This document shows positions 31,250 to 39,443 of a stretch of DNA of 46,697 nt, one piece after another. Within the stretch, counting starts at the first letter, position 1, and every line of letters starts with the position of its first letter. Under the pieces are notes generated by a model. That model worked only from the letters and a program-made list of their open reading frames with translations, was not told where the DNA came from and made no database searches. The DNA lies in contig CAMUYR010000026.1 of the NCBI GenBank assembly GCA_947164965.1, forward strand, positions 1-46,697, in the 5' to 3' direction. A program made the translations under genes and the position numbers. This DNA comes from an uncultured Prevotella sp. Lineage in GTDB: Bacteria > Bacteroidota > Bacteroidia > Bacteroidales > Bacteroidaceae.

Positions 31250-33928
31250 ATGAAAAGATTATCAGCATTGTTGCTCATACTATTGTCGTTAACATCAGGT
31301 TATGCTGCCAATGATACCAAGTTGGATGCTCAGACGCAGCAGAAGGCTGTCGACCGCGTAAAAGAGTATTGCCAACTGATGCAGGAGTTCTCAGCCGATG
31401 TGGAGAAAATCGACAACATGGAAACGATTTATGGTATGTGTGAGAACAACAACGTGTCTGTATTTAACGATTTGGCTGAGGCTTCATCGAATGCCAGTGA
31501 CAATGCGATGCCTCTTCAACAATATATGATGCTGTTGACGGATAAGTTTGAGAATAATGTTAAGACCTCCTATTCAGGATTTAAGTATCTGAAAGCCATA
31601 GTTCAGCCTTCACCATTGGAAGGATTCGACGCAGCCACCTATGCTTTTGTGAAAGTAGACAAAGAGGTGGAGGCTCCGGGCATTAAGGGTAAACACCATC
31701 TGAATATCATTGTCAACACAGCGACGATGAAGGTGAGTAGCACGACATCAGAGGATTTCGAAGACCCGCAAGGCATCTATCTGAAGGCGCTGGAGAAATA
31801 CAACAACAACGATTTCAAGGCAGCCATCCCCTTATTCGAGAAAGTCAGTGTGCTTCAGCGATTCCCCGGCAGATACAGGGCAAAATCCATGTTAGGATGG
31901 ATTTATGCCGACCAGGATAATCATGAGAAAGCCAACAGCGTCCTAAGGGAAGCAGCAGAGGAAGACCCGCTGGGTAAAATCCTCCTGTCGTCAAAGATTC
32001 TGTTGTCTAACCAAGTGCCTGTATTCTTACGAAACACGACAGAAGGCGTTAACATATTACAAGCATTAGGCGAAGTGCACGACAAGGAAATACCGCAAAT
32101 GCACTTAATGGCAAAAGTAGCGATGTTGGATGCATCATTAGACTTCAAGACAGCTCGACCGATTATTGTTCTGCCCCAAAAAGAAAAAGGAAAACTGGCA
32201 GACGATTTAATCTCTGATTCGCAGTCAACAGATTTATTTCTGACTAAAGGTTATATGGTCTATGCGAATATCAGAAAAAGTGGTAACGCTAAAGAATTGA
32301 AAGAAGGTTTGTCTGCCATCAATAAAGCAGAATCACTATTCAAGAAACTAAATTTATCACCGAAGGCCAAAGGTGAACTTAGTACCCAGATTTCTTTAAC
32401 AAAAATGTATCTGTTAGAAGCGACAGGAGATAAAGCTGGCGCAAATCAGGTTTTGAAAAAGATGCAAGAAAATCCTTATGCGCTTCCGACATTGGCTTTA
32501 ATGGAATTAATGGACAGAAAAATTGATGGTCCAAAAATACTGGATTTATACCGTAGAGCAGCAGAACATGGTGATCCGTTCAGTACTTATATTGTCAGCC
32601 TCAGCCATTATCCTTCAGACCCTACTGGAAAACACAAAGGAGGATGGGAGAAAATTTGGATGGCAGAATTATATAGTTCCCTGAATACTATTTATCTGGA
32701 TGGATGGCTTAATTTCTGCTATTACTTGATTACTGACAAGAATCAGAATAGGAGTCCGGAGGAGTTTCGTAAGTGGAACCAAAAAGCAATAGACCTTGGC
32801 AATGTCAATGCTATGGAAGACCGCGCTATTTTTGAAGCATGGAATATCGCACCATATCAAAATGTCGACAAAGCTACAGCATTAGAACGGGCTTGCAAGG
32901 CGGCTGTAGTCAAAAAAGAGACAGGAAACAAGCTAAATTTAGCCTATCTCGGCTGTCGTCTTCGTGGGAATGTTGATGAAATAAAAGTTCCTGTTGAGAA
33001 GTCACAAACATGTCAGATTCTGAAATCGTTGGACGAACAAGGAAACGGTGCCGCATCTTATTTACTATTTACAGAGTTTTATCACCGCAATAACGAAGAA
33101 TTGTCATCGCATTATCTGGAAAGGAGCAAAGATGCCGCTTTTTATTATGGCATTTATGATTATGCCAGATACTTAATGGAAATAAAAGAATATGAACAAG
33201 CCTTAAGATTGTTGAATAAACTGACCACTTACCCCAGGTCTGGTGCTTATCATTGTATGGGTGAAATTGAAGTCGCAAGGCAGAATTACAAACAAGCTGT
33301 GAAATATTATGAAATTGGAATGGGCGATAATGACTACGAGTGCTTTGAGGCGATGTCTGATTTAAGCAAGAAAATCGGGGGCGCAAAGAATATCAAGGAC
33401 GCTAAAGATTATATAGACCAGGCTATTATCGTTTATAATGCCACTCACTTTGAGGCAGATGAAAGCAGCGCAGGAAAGAAAAGATTATTGGATAAGCAAA
33501 AAGAGTTGGAGACGCTGTTATCTGGCGGAAAGCCAAGCTCTCCAGCCAAGCCTCAGCAGACTCCAGCTCCTGCACCGGCAAGAACAGGGAACCAGGCAGC
33601 GACAACATCGTCAAACAACGACATTCAAATGCCGCAATATCCCAGCGGCATCAATGGTCTGATCAGTTTCTTAAGTGAAAACATTAATTATCCTGAAGAT
33701 GCGGAGAAGCAGGGCATAGAAGGCAAGGTCATTGTTTCATTTGTCGTCGACACAGACGGCACGATCAAAGATGCTGAAGTCGTCCAGAAAGTGTATCCTT
33801 CCTTAGATGCCGAAGCCGTCAGGGTGATTATGTCTATGCCGAAATGGAAACCTGCCACCAAGCAAGGGGTCCCAGTTAGAGTAAGGTATAAACTGCCGAT
33901 ATCCTTTGCTTTGCCGTCATCAGAATAA
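31250..33928 (+). CDS. Exported TPR/Sel1-like protein with a C-terminal TonB domain
   Basis: The 892-residue protein has a signal peptide ending SGYAAN. It has a conserved N-terminal domain (about residues 28-165, with DRVKEYCQLMQEFSADVEKI and FNDLAE) and a long array of TPR/Sel1-like helices (AAIPLFEKVSVLQRFPGRYR, KWNQKAIDLGNVNAMEDRAI, NYKQAVKYYEIGMG). A Pro/Ala-rich linker and a TonB C-terminal domain (from about residue 795: YPEDAEKQGIEGKVIVSFVVD, LDAEAVRVIMSMPKWKPA) complete it. The TonB domain here resembles those of M56-type and other Bacteroidota periplasmic proteins rather than an energy-transducing TonB, since no N-terminal anchor fits. The first 250 residues are largely identical to the next protein, so the pair is a tandem duplication with different C-termini. 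Confidence 0.85.
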   Translation: MKRLSALLLILLSLTSGYAANDTKLDAQTQQKAVDRVKEYCQLMQEFSADVEKIDNMETIYGMCENNNVSVFNDLAEASSNASDNAMPLQQYMMLLTDKFENNVKTSYSGFKYLKAIVQPSPLEGFDAATYAFVKVDKEVEAPGIKGKHHLNIIVNTATMKVSSTTSEDFEDPQGIYLKALEKYNNNDFKAAIPLFEKVSVLQRFPGRYRAKSMLGWIYADQDNHEKANSVLREAAEEDPLGKILLSSKILLSNQVPVFLRNTTEGVNILQALGEVHDKEIPQMHLMAKVAMLDASLDFKTARPIIVLPQKEKGKLADDLISDSQSTDLFLTKGYMVYANIRKSGNAKELKEGLSAINKAESLFKKLNLSPKAKGELSTQISLTKMYLLEATGDKAGANQVLKKMQENPYALPTLALMELMDRKIDGPKILDLYRRAAEHGDPFSTYIVSLSHYPSDPTGKHKGGWEKIWMAELYSSLNTIYLDGWLNFCYYLITDKNQNRSPEEFRKWNQKAIDLGNVNAMEDRAIFEAWNIAPYQNVDKATALERACKAAVVKKETGNKLNLAYLGCRLRGNVDEIKVPVEKSQTCQILKSLDEQGNGAASYLLFTEFYHRNNEELSSHYLERSKDAAFYYGIYDYARYLMEIKEYEQALRLLNKLTTYPRSGAYHCMGEIEVARQNYKQAVKYYEIGMGDNDYECFEAMSDLSKKIGGAKNIKDAKDYIDQAIIVYNATHFEADESSAGKKRLLDKQKELETLLSGGKPSSPAKPQQTPAPAPARTGNQAATTSSNNDIQMPQYPSGINGLISFLSENINYPEDAEKQGIEGKVIVSFVVDTDGTIKDAEVVQKVYPSLDAEAVRVIMSMPKWKPATKQGVPVRVRYKLPISFALPSSE

Positions 33929-33948
33929 TAACTCTAAAACATATAACT

Positions 33949-36522
33949 ATGAAGAAAAGCCTATCAATTACATTCTTGCTATTGATGTTACTGACATCTG
34001 CAAGTTATGGTGCAAAAGTGCCTAAACTGGACGAGCAAACTCAAAAGCAGGTCGTCGAACGAGTGAAGGAGTATTGTACCTTAATGCAGGAATTCTCTGG
34101 CGATGTAGAGAAGATCGAGAACATGGATAAGATTTTCGACATGTGTGAAAATAGTAACGTGTCTGTGTTCAATGACCTTGCTGCCTCATCAACAAAGGAT
34201 ATCAGCGACAACTCCATGCCTTTGCAACAGTATATGATGATGCTGACGGATAAGTTTGAAAATAATGTCAAGACATCATATTCTGGTTTTAAGTATATTA
34301 AGTTGATTGTTCAGCCTTCACCCATGAAGGAGTTTGATGCTGCCAGCTATGCCTTTGTAAAGGTTGATAAGCAGCTCAATGCGACAGGTCTTAAGGTAAA
34401 GAAACAACATCTGAACATCATCGTCAATACTGCAACATTGAAAGTGAGTAGCACTATATCTGAGGACTATGAGGATCCGCAGAGTGTCTACATGAAAGGC
34501 CTGGAAATGTTTAATGAAGGAAAATATAAGTCAGCTATTCCTTTGTTTGAGAAAGTCAGTGGACTATCTAGGTTTTCAGGCAGATACAGGGCAAAGAGTA
34601 TGTTAGGATGGATATATGCAGAACAGAGAAAGTATGTGAAGGCCAATGAACTGTTAAGAGAATCATCTGACGACGATCCTTTGGCAGGTGTGATATTGGC
34701 ATCTAAAGTGCTACTTAACGACGATGCCCCAGCTAAACTTATTAACTATACAGAGGCGGGACAAATTATGCAGAAGCTTAGCGACGCACGAGATAAGGAG
34801 ATTCCAACGATGCATCTGATAGCTAAGAGTACAATCGTAGATGCCTTTGATCTGCAGAACTTGAAATTCAAGATTGTGAATTTCTCCGATAAGCTTGCTG
34901 AAGATCTGATATCCGACCCTTTGTCTACGGATGGTTTTAAGATGCGAGGCTATTTCTTGAGAGCTTTCCTAAGTCAGATTAACAGTACGAAGGCGAAGCT
35001 ACAAGCAGGTATAGAAAGTATCAAGAAGGCTGAAGAACATCTTGCTGCTGCCAATCTTGAAAAATCAGAATATGAGCATTGGGACTTGCAACTGTCGGCT
35101 ATACATGCTACTCTTGCATTGAATTTAGGGGATAATGTGACAGGTGCTACTATTATTAACGAGATGAAAGGAAAGCCCTATTGTGCGGGCTATCTTGCTG
35201 CTGCTACAGTTACAACTGGTGATTATCCTGGTGCGCTTGAACTTTATCGCAAGGCGGCTGACTATGGTGATTCTTTTGGCGCCTATGTTGTCAGTATCAG
35301 CTGTCTGCCAACGAATAATCCTTTAAAGGAATACGAACAGGATTTTATAACAGAGACTAAGAAAGTCAAGGATGAGGTAGTTATACAAAACTGGAAGAAG
35401 TTTGTTCAATATCTGTTCTCCGCCAAGAGCCAGAAGAAGAGTTATGAGGAGTTTCTGAAATGGAATCAGAAGGCCATTGATTTAGGTGATATCAATGCTA
35501 GGGAAGACAGAGCATTCTTCGAGGCTGCTGGCGTACCAGAAATTATGGAACGTAATATCCCTCATGCCCTTGAACTGGCATGCACAGCAGCGAGTATGGG
35601 TCTGCGCAGCAAATCATCGAAGTTGTTCAACATCCATGGACTCACGAAGGTTTATGAAATGGCAACCTTGAAGATTCCTTTCGAAGAAACTCAGACCACT
35701 AAAACCCTAAAAGCATTAGATGAAGAAGGGAACGGAGCTGCTTCGTATCTGTTGTTTGCTGATTATTTAGACTTGGTAAACGATACAGCAAAGGCTATCA
35801 GCTATTTGGTGAAAAGTGCAGATGCTCAGTTCTTTTATGGCATGCATACCTATTCTGAGATGCTGATGACTAATAATTATTATGCGGAGGCTGAGAAATT
35901 GTTTGCCAAACTTGCAGTATATCCCTATTCATATATGAACAGTAACTTAGGGGATATCCAAAAAGAGCATTATCACAACTATAAGATGGCTCATAAATTC
36001 TACATGCAGGGATTTAAGAATGATAAAGATCCGAGATGTTGTGAACGTCTTTCCGACCTTTACAAAGATGGTTTAGGAGTTAAGAAGAATCTGAAATTGG
36101 CTAAGTCGTATCTTACATTGGCTGTTACGTATTATAAAGATTTAGGTTTTAAGGATGATGATGACGAGATAGTATCTGCCAAGAAAAGGATAGCAAAGCT
36201 AGAAAAGCAGATAGCCGCTCACGAAGGAAACCAAGCTGCTGCAGCTAATATGGCCGCACAGCTTAATAATGTACTTGACAGCTCCGTCAGCGAGGACGAA
36301 CGCATCACCCTGTCGCAAAATGCGCTTACAGAAATCTTCGCAAGTCCTCAAGCTGTTGTTAAAACCGTTGGTGCAAATATGAAGACGGTAGTCTCTACGG
36401 AAACGGCTGAAGATTTCATGCTTCGTCTTGCAACTCTTAATACTACTAAGCGTATTACTATTACCGCTTTCAAGAAAGATAAGAACAGTAAGTTGACGGA
36501 ACTGACTGTTCTAATGAAATAG
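33949..36522 (+). CDS. Exported TPR/Sel1-like protein sharing its C-terminal domain with the caspase
   Basis: The 857-residue paralogue of the preceding protein has a signal peptide ending SYGAK and the same N-terminal domain (ERVKEYCTLMQEFSGDVEKI, MPLQQYMMMLTDKFENNVKT). It has the same TPR/Sel1-like middle (KSAIPLFEKVSGLSRFSGRYR, KWNQKAIDLGDINAREDRAF), then coiled-coil-like KKRIAKLEKQIAAHEGNQ. In place of a TonB domain, residues from about 773 match the end of the caspase (ALTEIFASPQAVVKTVG, TVVSTETAEDFMLRL). I count about 20 identities in the best 52 aligned positions. A shared domain on an exported peptidase and on a TPR scaffold suggests that they bind a common partner or each other. Confidence 0.82.
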   Translation: MKKSLSITFLLLMLLTSASYGAKVPKLDEQTQKQVVERVKEYCTLMQEFSGDVEKIENMDKIFDMCENSNVSVFNDLAASSTKDISDNSMPLQQYMMMLTDKFENNVKTSYSGFKYIKLIVQPSPMKEFDAASYAFVKVDKQLNATGLKVKKQHLNIIVNTATLKVSSTISEDYEDPQSVYMKGLEMFNEGKYKSAIPLFEKVSGLSRFSGRYRAKSMLGWIYAEQRKYVKANELLRESSDDDPLAGVILASKVLLNDDAPAKLINYTEAGQIMQKLSDARDKEIPTMHLIAKSTIVDAFDLQNLKFKIVNFSDKLAEDLISDPLSTDGFKMRGYFLRAFLSQINSTKAKLQAGIESIKKAEEHLAAANLEKSEYEHWDLQLSAIHATLALNLGDNVTGATIINEMKGKPYCAGYLAAATVTTGDYPGALELYRKAADYGDSFGAYVVSISCLPTNNPLKEYEQDFITETKKVKDEVVIQNWKKFVQYLFSAKSQKKSYEEFLKWNQKAIDLGDINAREDRAFFEAAGVPEIMERNIPHALELACTAASMGLRSKSSKLFNIHGLTKVYEMATLKIPFEETQTTKTLKALDEEGNGAASYLLFADYLDLVNDTAKAISYLVKSADAQFFYGMHTYSEMLMTNNYYAEAEKLFAKLAVYPYSYMNSNLGDIQKEHYHNYKMAHKFYMQGFKNDKDPRCCERLSDLYKDGLGVKKNLKLAKSYLTLAVTYYKDLGFKDDDDEIVSAKKRIAKLEKQIAAHEGNQAAAANMAAQLNNVLDSSVSEDERITLSQNALTEIFASPQAVVKTVGANMKTVVSTETAEDFMLRLATLNTTKRITITAFKKDKNSKLTELTVLMK

Positions 36523-36535
36523 CCGAAAAACTTAA

Positions 36536-36613
36536 TTCACCGTCGATGAATTGTCGTTCGTCGACGGTGAATTCTCGTTCATCGTCGTTGAATTAACGTT
36601 CATCGACGATGAA
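36536..36613. repeat. Four 15-bp near-palindromes at an exact 21-bp period
   Basis: The units are TTCACCGTCGATGAA (36536), TTCGTCGACGGTGAA (36557), TTCATCGTCGTTGAA (36578) and TTCATCGACGATGAA (36599). Each is nearly its own reverse complement and is separated by a 6-bp linker (TTGTCG, TTCTCG, TTAACG). Neighbouring units also form larger hairpins, for example the 13-bp arms AATTCACCGTCGA / TCGACGGTGAATT. The array starts 14 bases after the last caspase-operon stop. Confidence 0.9.
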
Positions 36614-36641
36614 TGAACTTTATCTGCCACCTTTTTACTCG

Positions 36642-36679
36642 TTTAGTGCCGTCTCTCTACCTTTTTAGTGCCGTCTCTC
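36642..36679. repeat. 16-bp direct repeat TTTAGTGCCGTCTCTC
   Basis: Two perfect copies at 36642-36657 and 36664-36679 (22-bp period) lie between the palindrome array and the promoter of the AraC-type gene. They could be a regulator site or part of the same repeat element. No gene fits the surrounding 270 bases. Confidence 0.8.
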
Positions 36680-36746
36680 AACTATTATGCACTCGGAAAT
36701 GAAAAGAAAAACGGGCTTTTTCTTTTGCATTTCTCTCGTTTTTTCG

Positions 36747-36754
36747 TACCTTTG
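36747..36754 (+). promoter_or_regulatory. -7 promoter box for the TPR-AraC regulator
   Basis: TACCTTTG followed by CTGCG lies 38 bp before the ATG at 36793. Confidence 0.65.
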
Positions 36755-36792
36755 CTGCGAAATTGAGAAGCTTATAACATTTCTTAGACCGT

Positions 36793-38355
36793 ATGCGACA
36801 ATTATTTCTCTCTCTTCTGCTCTTTACCGCCGCCATTACTGTTGTAGCTGCGCCGGACAATAAGTCTGGCGGCAAGTCGACAGACAACAAGCAGGAGGCC
36901 ATGCGTCTCTATGAGGCCAGTGGCCGTTACTATGAAGAGCAGCTATACGATAGTGCCGTCATCGTTGGCGAGAAAGCGCTGCCTATGCTTCGCCAGTTGG
37001 GTATGACTGACGAGATAGCCGATGAGCTCAGCATACTCGCCGTGTGTACCTCGCGACAGTCTGACTATCAGAAGGCTCTGCGCTATGCCAAGGAGTGTAA
37101 TGCGATGGATCGTGCCAGCGGCGACAAAGAGATGATTTCATCGTCGCTCAACACCATCGGTGCTATATATGTCGATGCCAAGCAGCCTCAAGAGGGACTG
37201 AAGTACATACTCGAGGCACTCCAGCTGGCCGAAGAGATAAACCATCGTGCCCGTATAGCCATGTATTGTGGGGCGGCAGCCGAGACGGAGTTTACCATGA
37301 ACCACTTTGATGCGGCTCAGCGTTATATCGAGCGGGCCATACAGCTGGAACGAGAGGACGGACGTGAGATGAAACTGCGAGTACGACTGTCGCAGAAGGC
37401 TGCCATCCTGTTGGGTATGAAGCAAAACAAGGAGGCTTTGGCCATCTTCGACACCATCATTCCGTACTTCCGCCACGAGGGCAACCGCCAGTCGCTGGCC
37501 ATTTCGCTCAACAAGGTGGGCCACACGCTGCTCTCCATGAGCCGCGAAGAGGGCTGTGCCGATGCTGAGAAACGGCGTTTGGAACGTCAGGCCGTACCCT
37601 ATCTGCGCGAAGCCGTCAGTCTTTGTCACGAGATGGGCAATCCCTACAACGAGATGCACGCCCGCGACGGACTGTATCAGGCATTGTGGACTATCAATCC
37701 CGATAGTGCCCGACTGGAGCTCGAACGTTTTAACCTGCTGAAAGACTCGCTTTACAATCATGGAGCGGCCGACTTGCTGGCTCACTATAATGCTGAGTTC
37801 GGCAACAACCGACTGACTGACGAGAATATCAAAGTTCGCCGTTCGCTCACCATCATTATTATAATAGGTATAGCTTTGCTGGCTGTGGCTGCCGGTCTGG
37901 TGGTGATGTATCGACGCCGCGCGGCACTTCAGCGCCACCGTCTTAACGAAGTCACTATGACACTCGACGAGTTGCGCCGCCGATACGAGACTGCGCATGC
38001 CGACAAACAGCAGGAACTCTCTGCCCGCGACAAGGACTTCCTTACTCGCACCATGAATATCATTGCCGAGCAGATAGAGACTAACAGCGTGAATGTGGAT
38101 GCGCTGGCATCGCAGATGGCCTTGAGCACCACCCAGTTCCGCTACCGTCTGAAGGCCATTACCGGCGAGACCCCACAGAGCTATATCACCAACATCCGCA
38201 TGCAGAAGGCTCGCCAACTGTTGGACAATGACGTTTCGCAGACCACCATCTTAGACATTGCCCTGCGTTGTGGCTACGAAGACCAAGGCGCATTCACCCG
38301 AGCCTTTAAGCGTTTCTATGGCGTCACTCCCAGTGACTATCTGACGCGAAAATAG
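36793..38355 (+). CDS. Membrane-anchored TPR regulator with a C-terminal AraC-type DNA-binding domain
   Basis: The 520-residue protein has a signal/anchor start (LFLSLLLFTAAITVVAAP) and periplasmic TPR-like helices (residues 35-335, for example YDSAVIVGEKALPMLRQLG, PQEGLKYILEALQLAEEI, AAQRYIERAIQLERE). A transmembrane helix (IIIIIGIALLAVAAGLVVMY, about 353-373) and a coiled-coil-like linker (MTLDELRRRYETAHADKQQ) follow. The AraC domain ends the protein (VDALASQMALSTTQFRYRLK, then DIALRCGYEDQGAFTRAFKR and FYGVTPSDY). This architecture resembles other Bacteroidota one-component regulators that sense in the periplasm and bind DNA from the membrane. It follows the caspase operon and its repeat arrays, so it may control that operon or the envelope genes downstream (inference). 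Confidence 0.9.
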   Translation: MRQLFLSLLLFTAAITVVAAPDNKSGGKSTDNKQEAMRLYEASGRYYEEQLYDSAVIVGEKALPMLRQLGMTDEIADELSILAVCTSRQSDYQKALRYAKECNAMDRASGDKEMISSSLNTIGAIYVDAKQPQEGLKYILEALQLAEEINHRARIAMYCGAAAETEFTMNHFDAAQRYIERAIQLEREDGREMKLRVRLSQKAAILLGMKQNKEALAIFDTIIPYFRHEGNRQSLAISLNKVGHTLLSMSREEGCADAEKRRLERQAVPYLREAVSLCHEMGNPYNEMHARDGLYQALWTINPDSARLELERFNLLKDSLYNHGAADLLAHYNAEFGNNRLTDENIKVRRSLTIIIIIGIALLAVAAGLVVMYRRRAALQRHRLNEVTMTLDELRRRYETAHADKQQELSARDKDFLTRTMNIIAEQIETNSVNVDALASQMALSTTQFRYRLKAITGETPQSYITNIRMQKARQLLDNDVSQTTILDIALRCGYEDQGAFTRAFKRFYGVTPSDYLTRK

Positions 38356-38456
38356 AAATGTGTCGAATAGTTTGTTAAAAGTATCATTTAACATGTTTTG
38401 TTAGATTCTGCACAACTTTCCGCGTTTTCTGCTGAAGGTTGTACCGTCTTTTGTCG

Positions 38457-38464
38457 TAACTTTG
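38457..38464 (+). promoter_or_regulatory. -7 promoter box for the small ORF / exported-protein cluster
   Basis: TAACTTTG followed by CAATC lies 31 bp before the small ORF at 38496. No other -7 box was noticed before 46517, so this may drive the whole following cluster. Confidence 0.6.
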
Positions 38465-38495
38465 CAATCGAAATCAAAAAAGTTACGAAACGCCA

Positions 38496-38675
38496 ATGGA
38501 TAAGATGACACCAAACGACCAACAAGAGCGCAGGCATCAGGCAGCCCAGAGCTATACTGAGGAACAGGCAAGACTCCTGTTCGCCATGCGCGATATGGTG
38601 AAATGGGAGGTGAAGCGGCAATTAGAAGAGATACTCAAATCAAGATCATAATTTATCAACCAATCAATATATAAT
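38496..38675 (+). CDS. Possible small protein of 59 residues
   Basis: The ATG at 38496 lies 31 bases after a good promoter box and is preceded by GTTACGAAACGCCA. The product begins MDKMTPNDQQERRHQAAQSY and continues as a charged amphipathic helix (EEQARLLFAMRDMVKWEVKR), ending in a hydrophobic tail (FKIIIYQPINI). It may be a real small protein or a leader ORF of the exported-protein cluster that begins 31 bases later. No family was recognised. Confidence 0.45.
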
Positions 38676-38706
38676 AAGGAACAATTAATTAAAAAACTAA
38701 ATGATT

Positions 38707-39429
38707 ATGAAAAAGATGTTTATGATGATGGCCATGATGGCTATGACGTTGACGGTAAGTGCCCAAAGTGAGGAGGTGAAGACACCTTGGGACAGTAGCC
38801 CAGTAGTTGAGATTGCTGTAGCTGACGGCAAGTTTACAATGACAACCAGGAAGAATGACCAGGTTGCCATTGACATTCCCAAGCAGGTTCGCACAAAGAA
38901 GGGTGACTATGTGCTGACACTGGACGGTAAGCGATTGGTGTATGCCATTGTGACCGATGCCAAGAACCCTTTGAAGCCAGAGGTTGTTATGCTGAATACC
39001 GAGTATGAGGATAATGAGAATGGCACACCCAAGGTAGACAAACAGCAGTTGGAACCAGGTACGTTCCTTGTGGTTAAGACTGCCCCAGGGGCTTGGACAC
39101 CGGGTGCTCGTATAGCTCTCAAAAAAAGCCGCTGGCAAATGGGTAAGTTTGTTGCTGAGCAGGACGGCAAGGTGCTGATGCTTATGAATGGCAGTACACC
39201 GGAAGTCGGCATTTATCCCAAGGCTGACGTTAAGTTGTTGCCGTTGAAGGAGATGCTGAAGCCAGGAGAAATGGTGACGATGAATCGTGCTAAAATGGCA
39301 TCTTTATGTATGGATAATTGGAAGGTGAAGAAGGTGAATGCTGCCATTGGCCGTGTTTGGATAGCCTTTGGACCAAGTGAGACAATTAAGATAATGAGTA
39401 TTCCTGATGTTTCGAAACTTTTAAAGTAA
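38707..39429 (+). CDS. Exported beta-rich hypothetical protein with a Met-rich signal peptide
   Basis: Start ATG at 38707 was chosen by analogy with the related starts at 41124 and 41984; ATG at 38701 is possible. The signal peptide (MKKMFMMMAMMAMTLTVSAQ) is very Met-rich. The mature domain is strand-rich, with TPWDSSPVVEIAVADGKFTM, GDYVLTLDGKRLVYAIV and LEPGTFLVVKTA, then a WQMGKFVAEQDGKVLMLMNG repeat. The GTF-V segment resembles LKAGTFNVLKDGKFESGAQV in the protein at 41124, so the two are likely distant relatives. No catalytic residues are evident and the function is unknown. It is followed 14 bases later by a DUF2207 gene. Confidence 0.75.
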   Translation: MKKMFMMMAMMAMTLTVSAQSEEVKTPWDSSPVVEIAVADGKFTMTTRKNDQVAIDIPKQVRTKKGDYVLTLDGKRLVYAIVTDAKNPLKPEVVMLNTEYEDNENGTPKVDKQQLEPGTFLVVKTAPGAWTPGARIALKKSRWQMGKFVAEQDGKVLMLMNGSTPEVGIYPKADVKLLPLKEMLKPGEMVTMNRAKMASLCMDNWKVKKVNAAIGRVWIAFGPSETIKIMSIPDVSKLLK

Positions 39430-39443
39430 AAGGAATATCGATA

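Noticed and set aside
28754..36522. Cytoplasmic caspase-based antiphage defence system
   Set aside because: All five proteins carry signal peptides, and no nucleotide-sensor, gasdermin or nuclease gene is present.
36536..36613. CRISPR array
   Set aside because: The units are 15-bp near-palindromes with 6-bp linkers and no variable 30-bp spacers, and no cas gene is nearby.
37138..38217. 359-codon open frame on the minus strand inside the TPR-AraC gene
   Set aside because: It is a shadow of a GC-rich coding sequence with a recognisable protein on the plus strand; it has no domain, promoter or ribosome-binding region.
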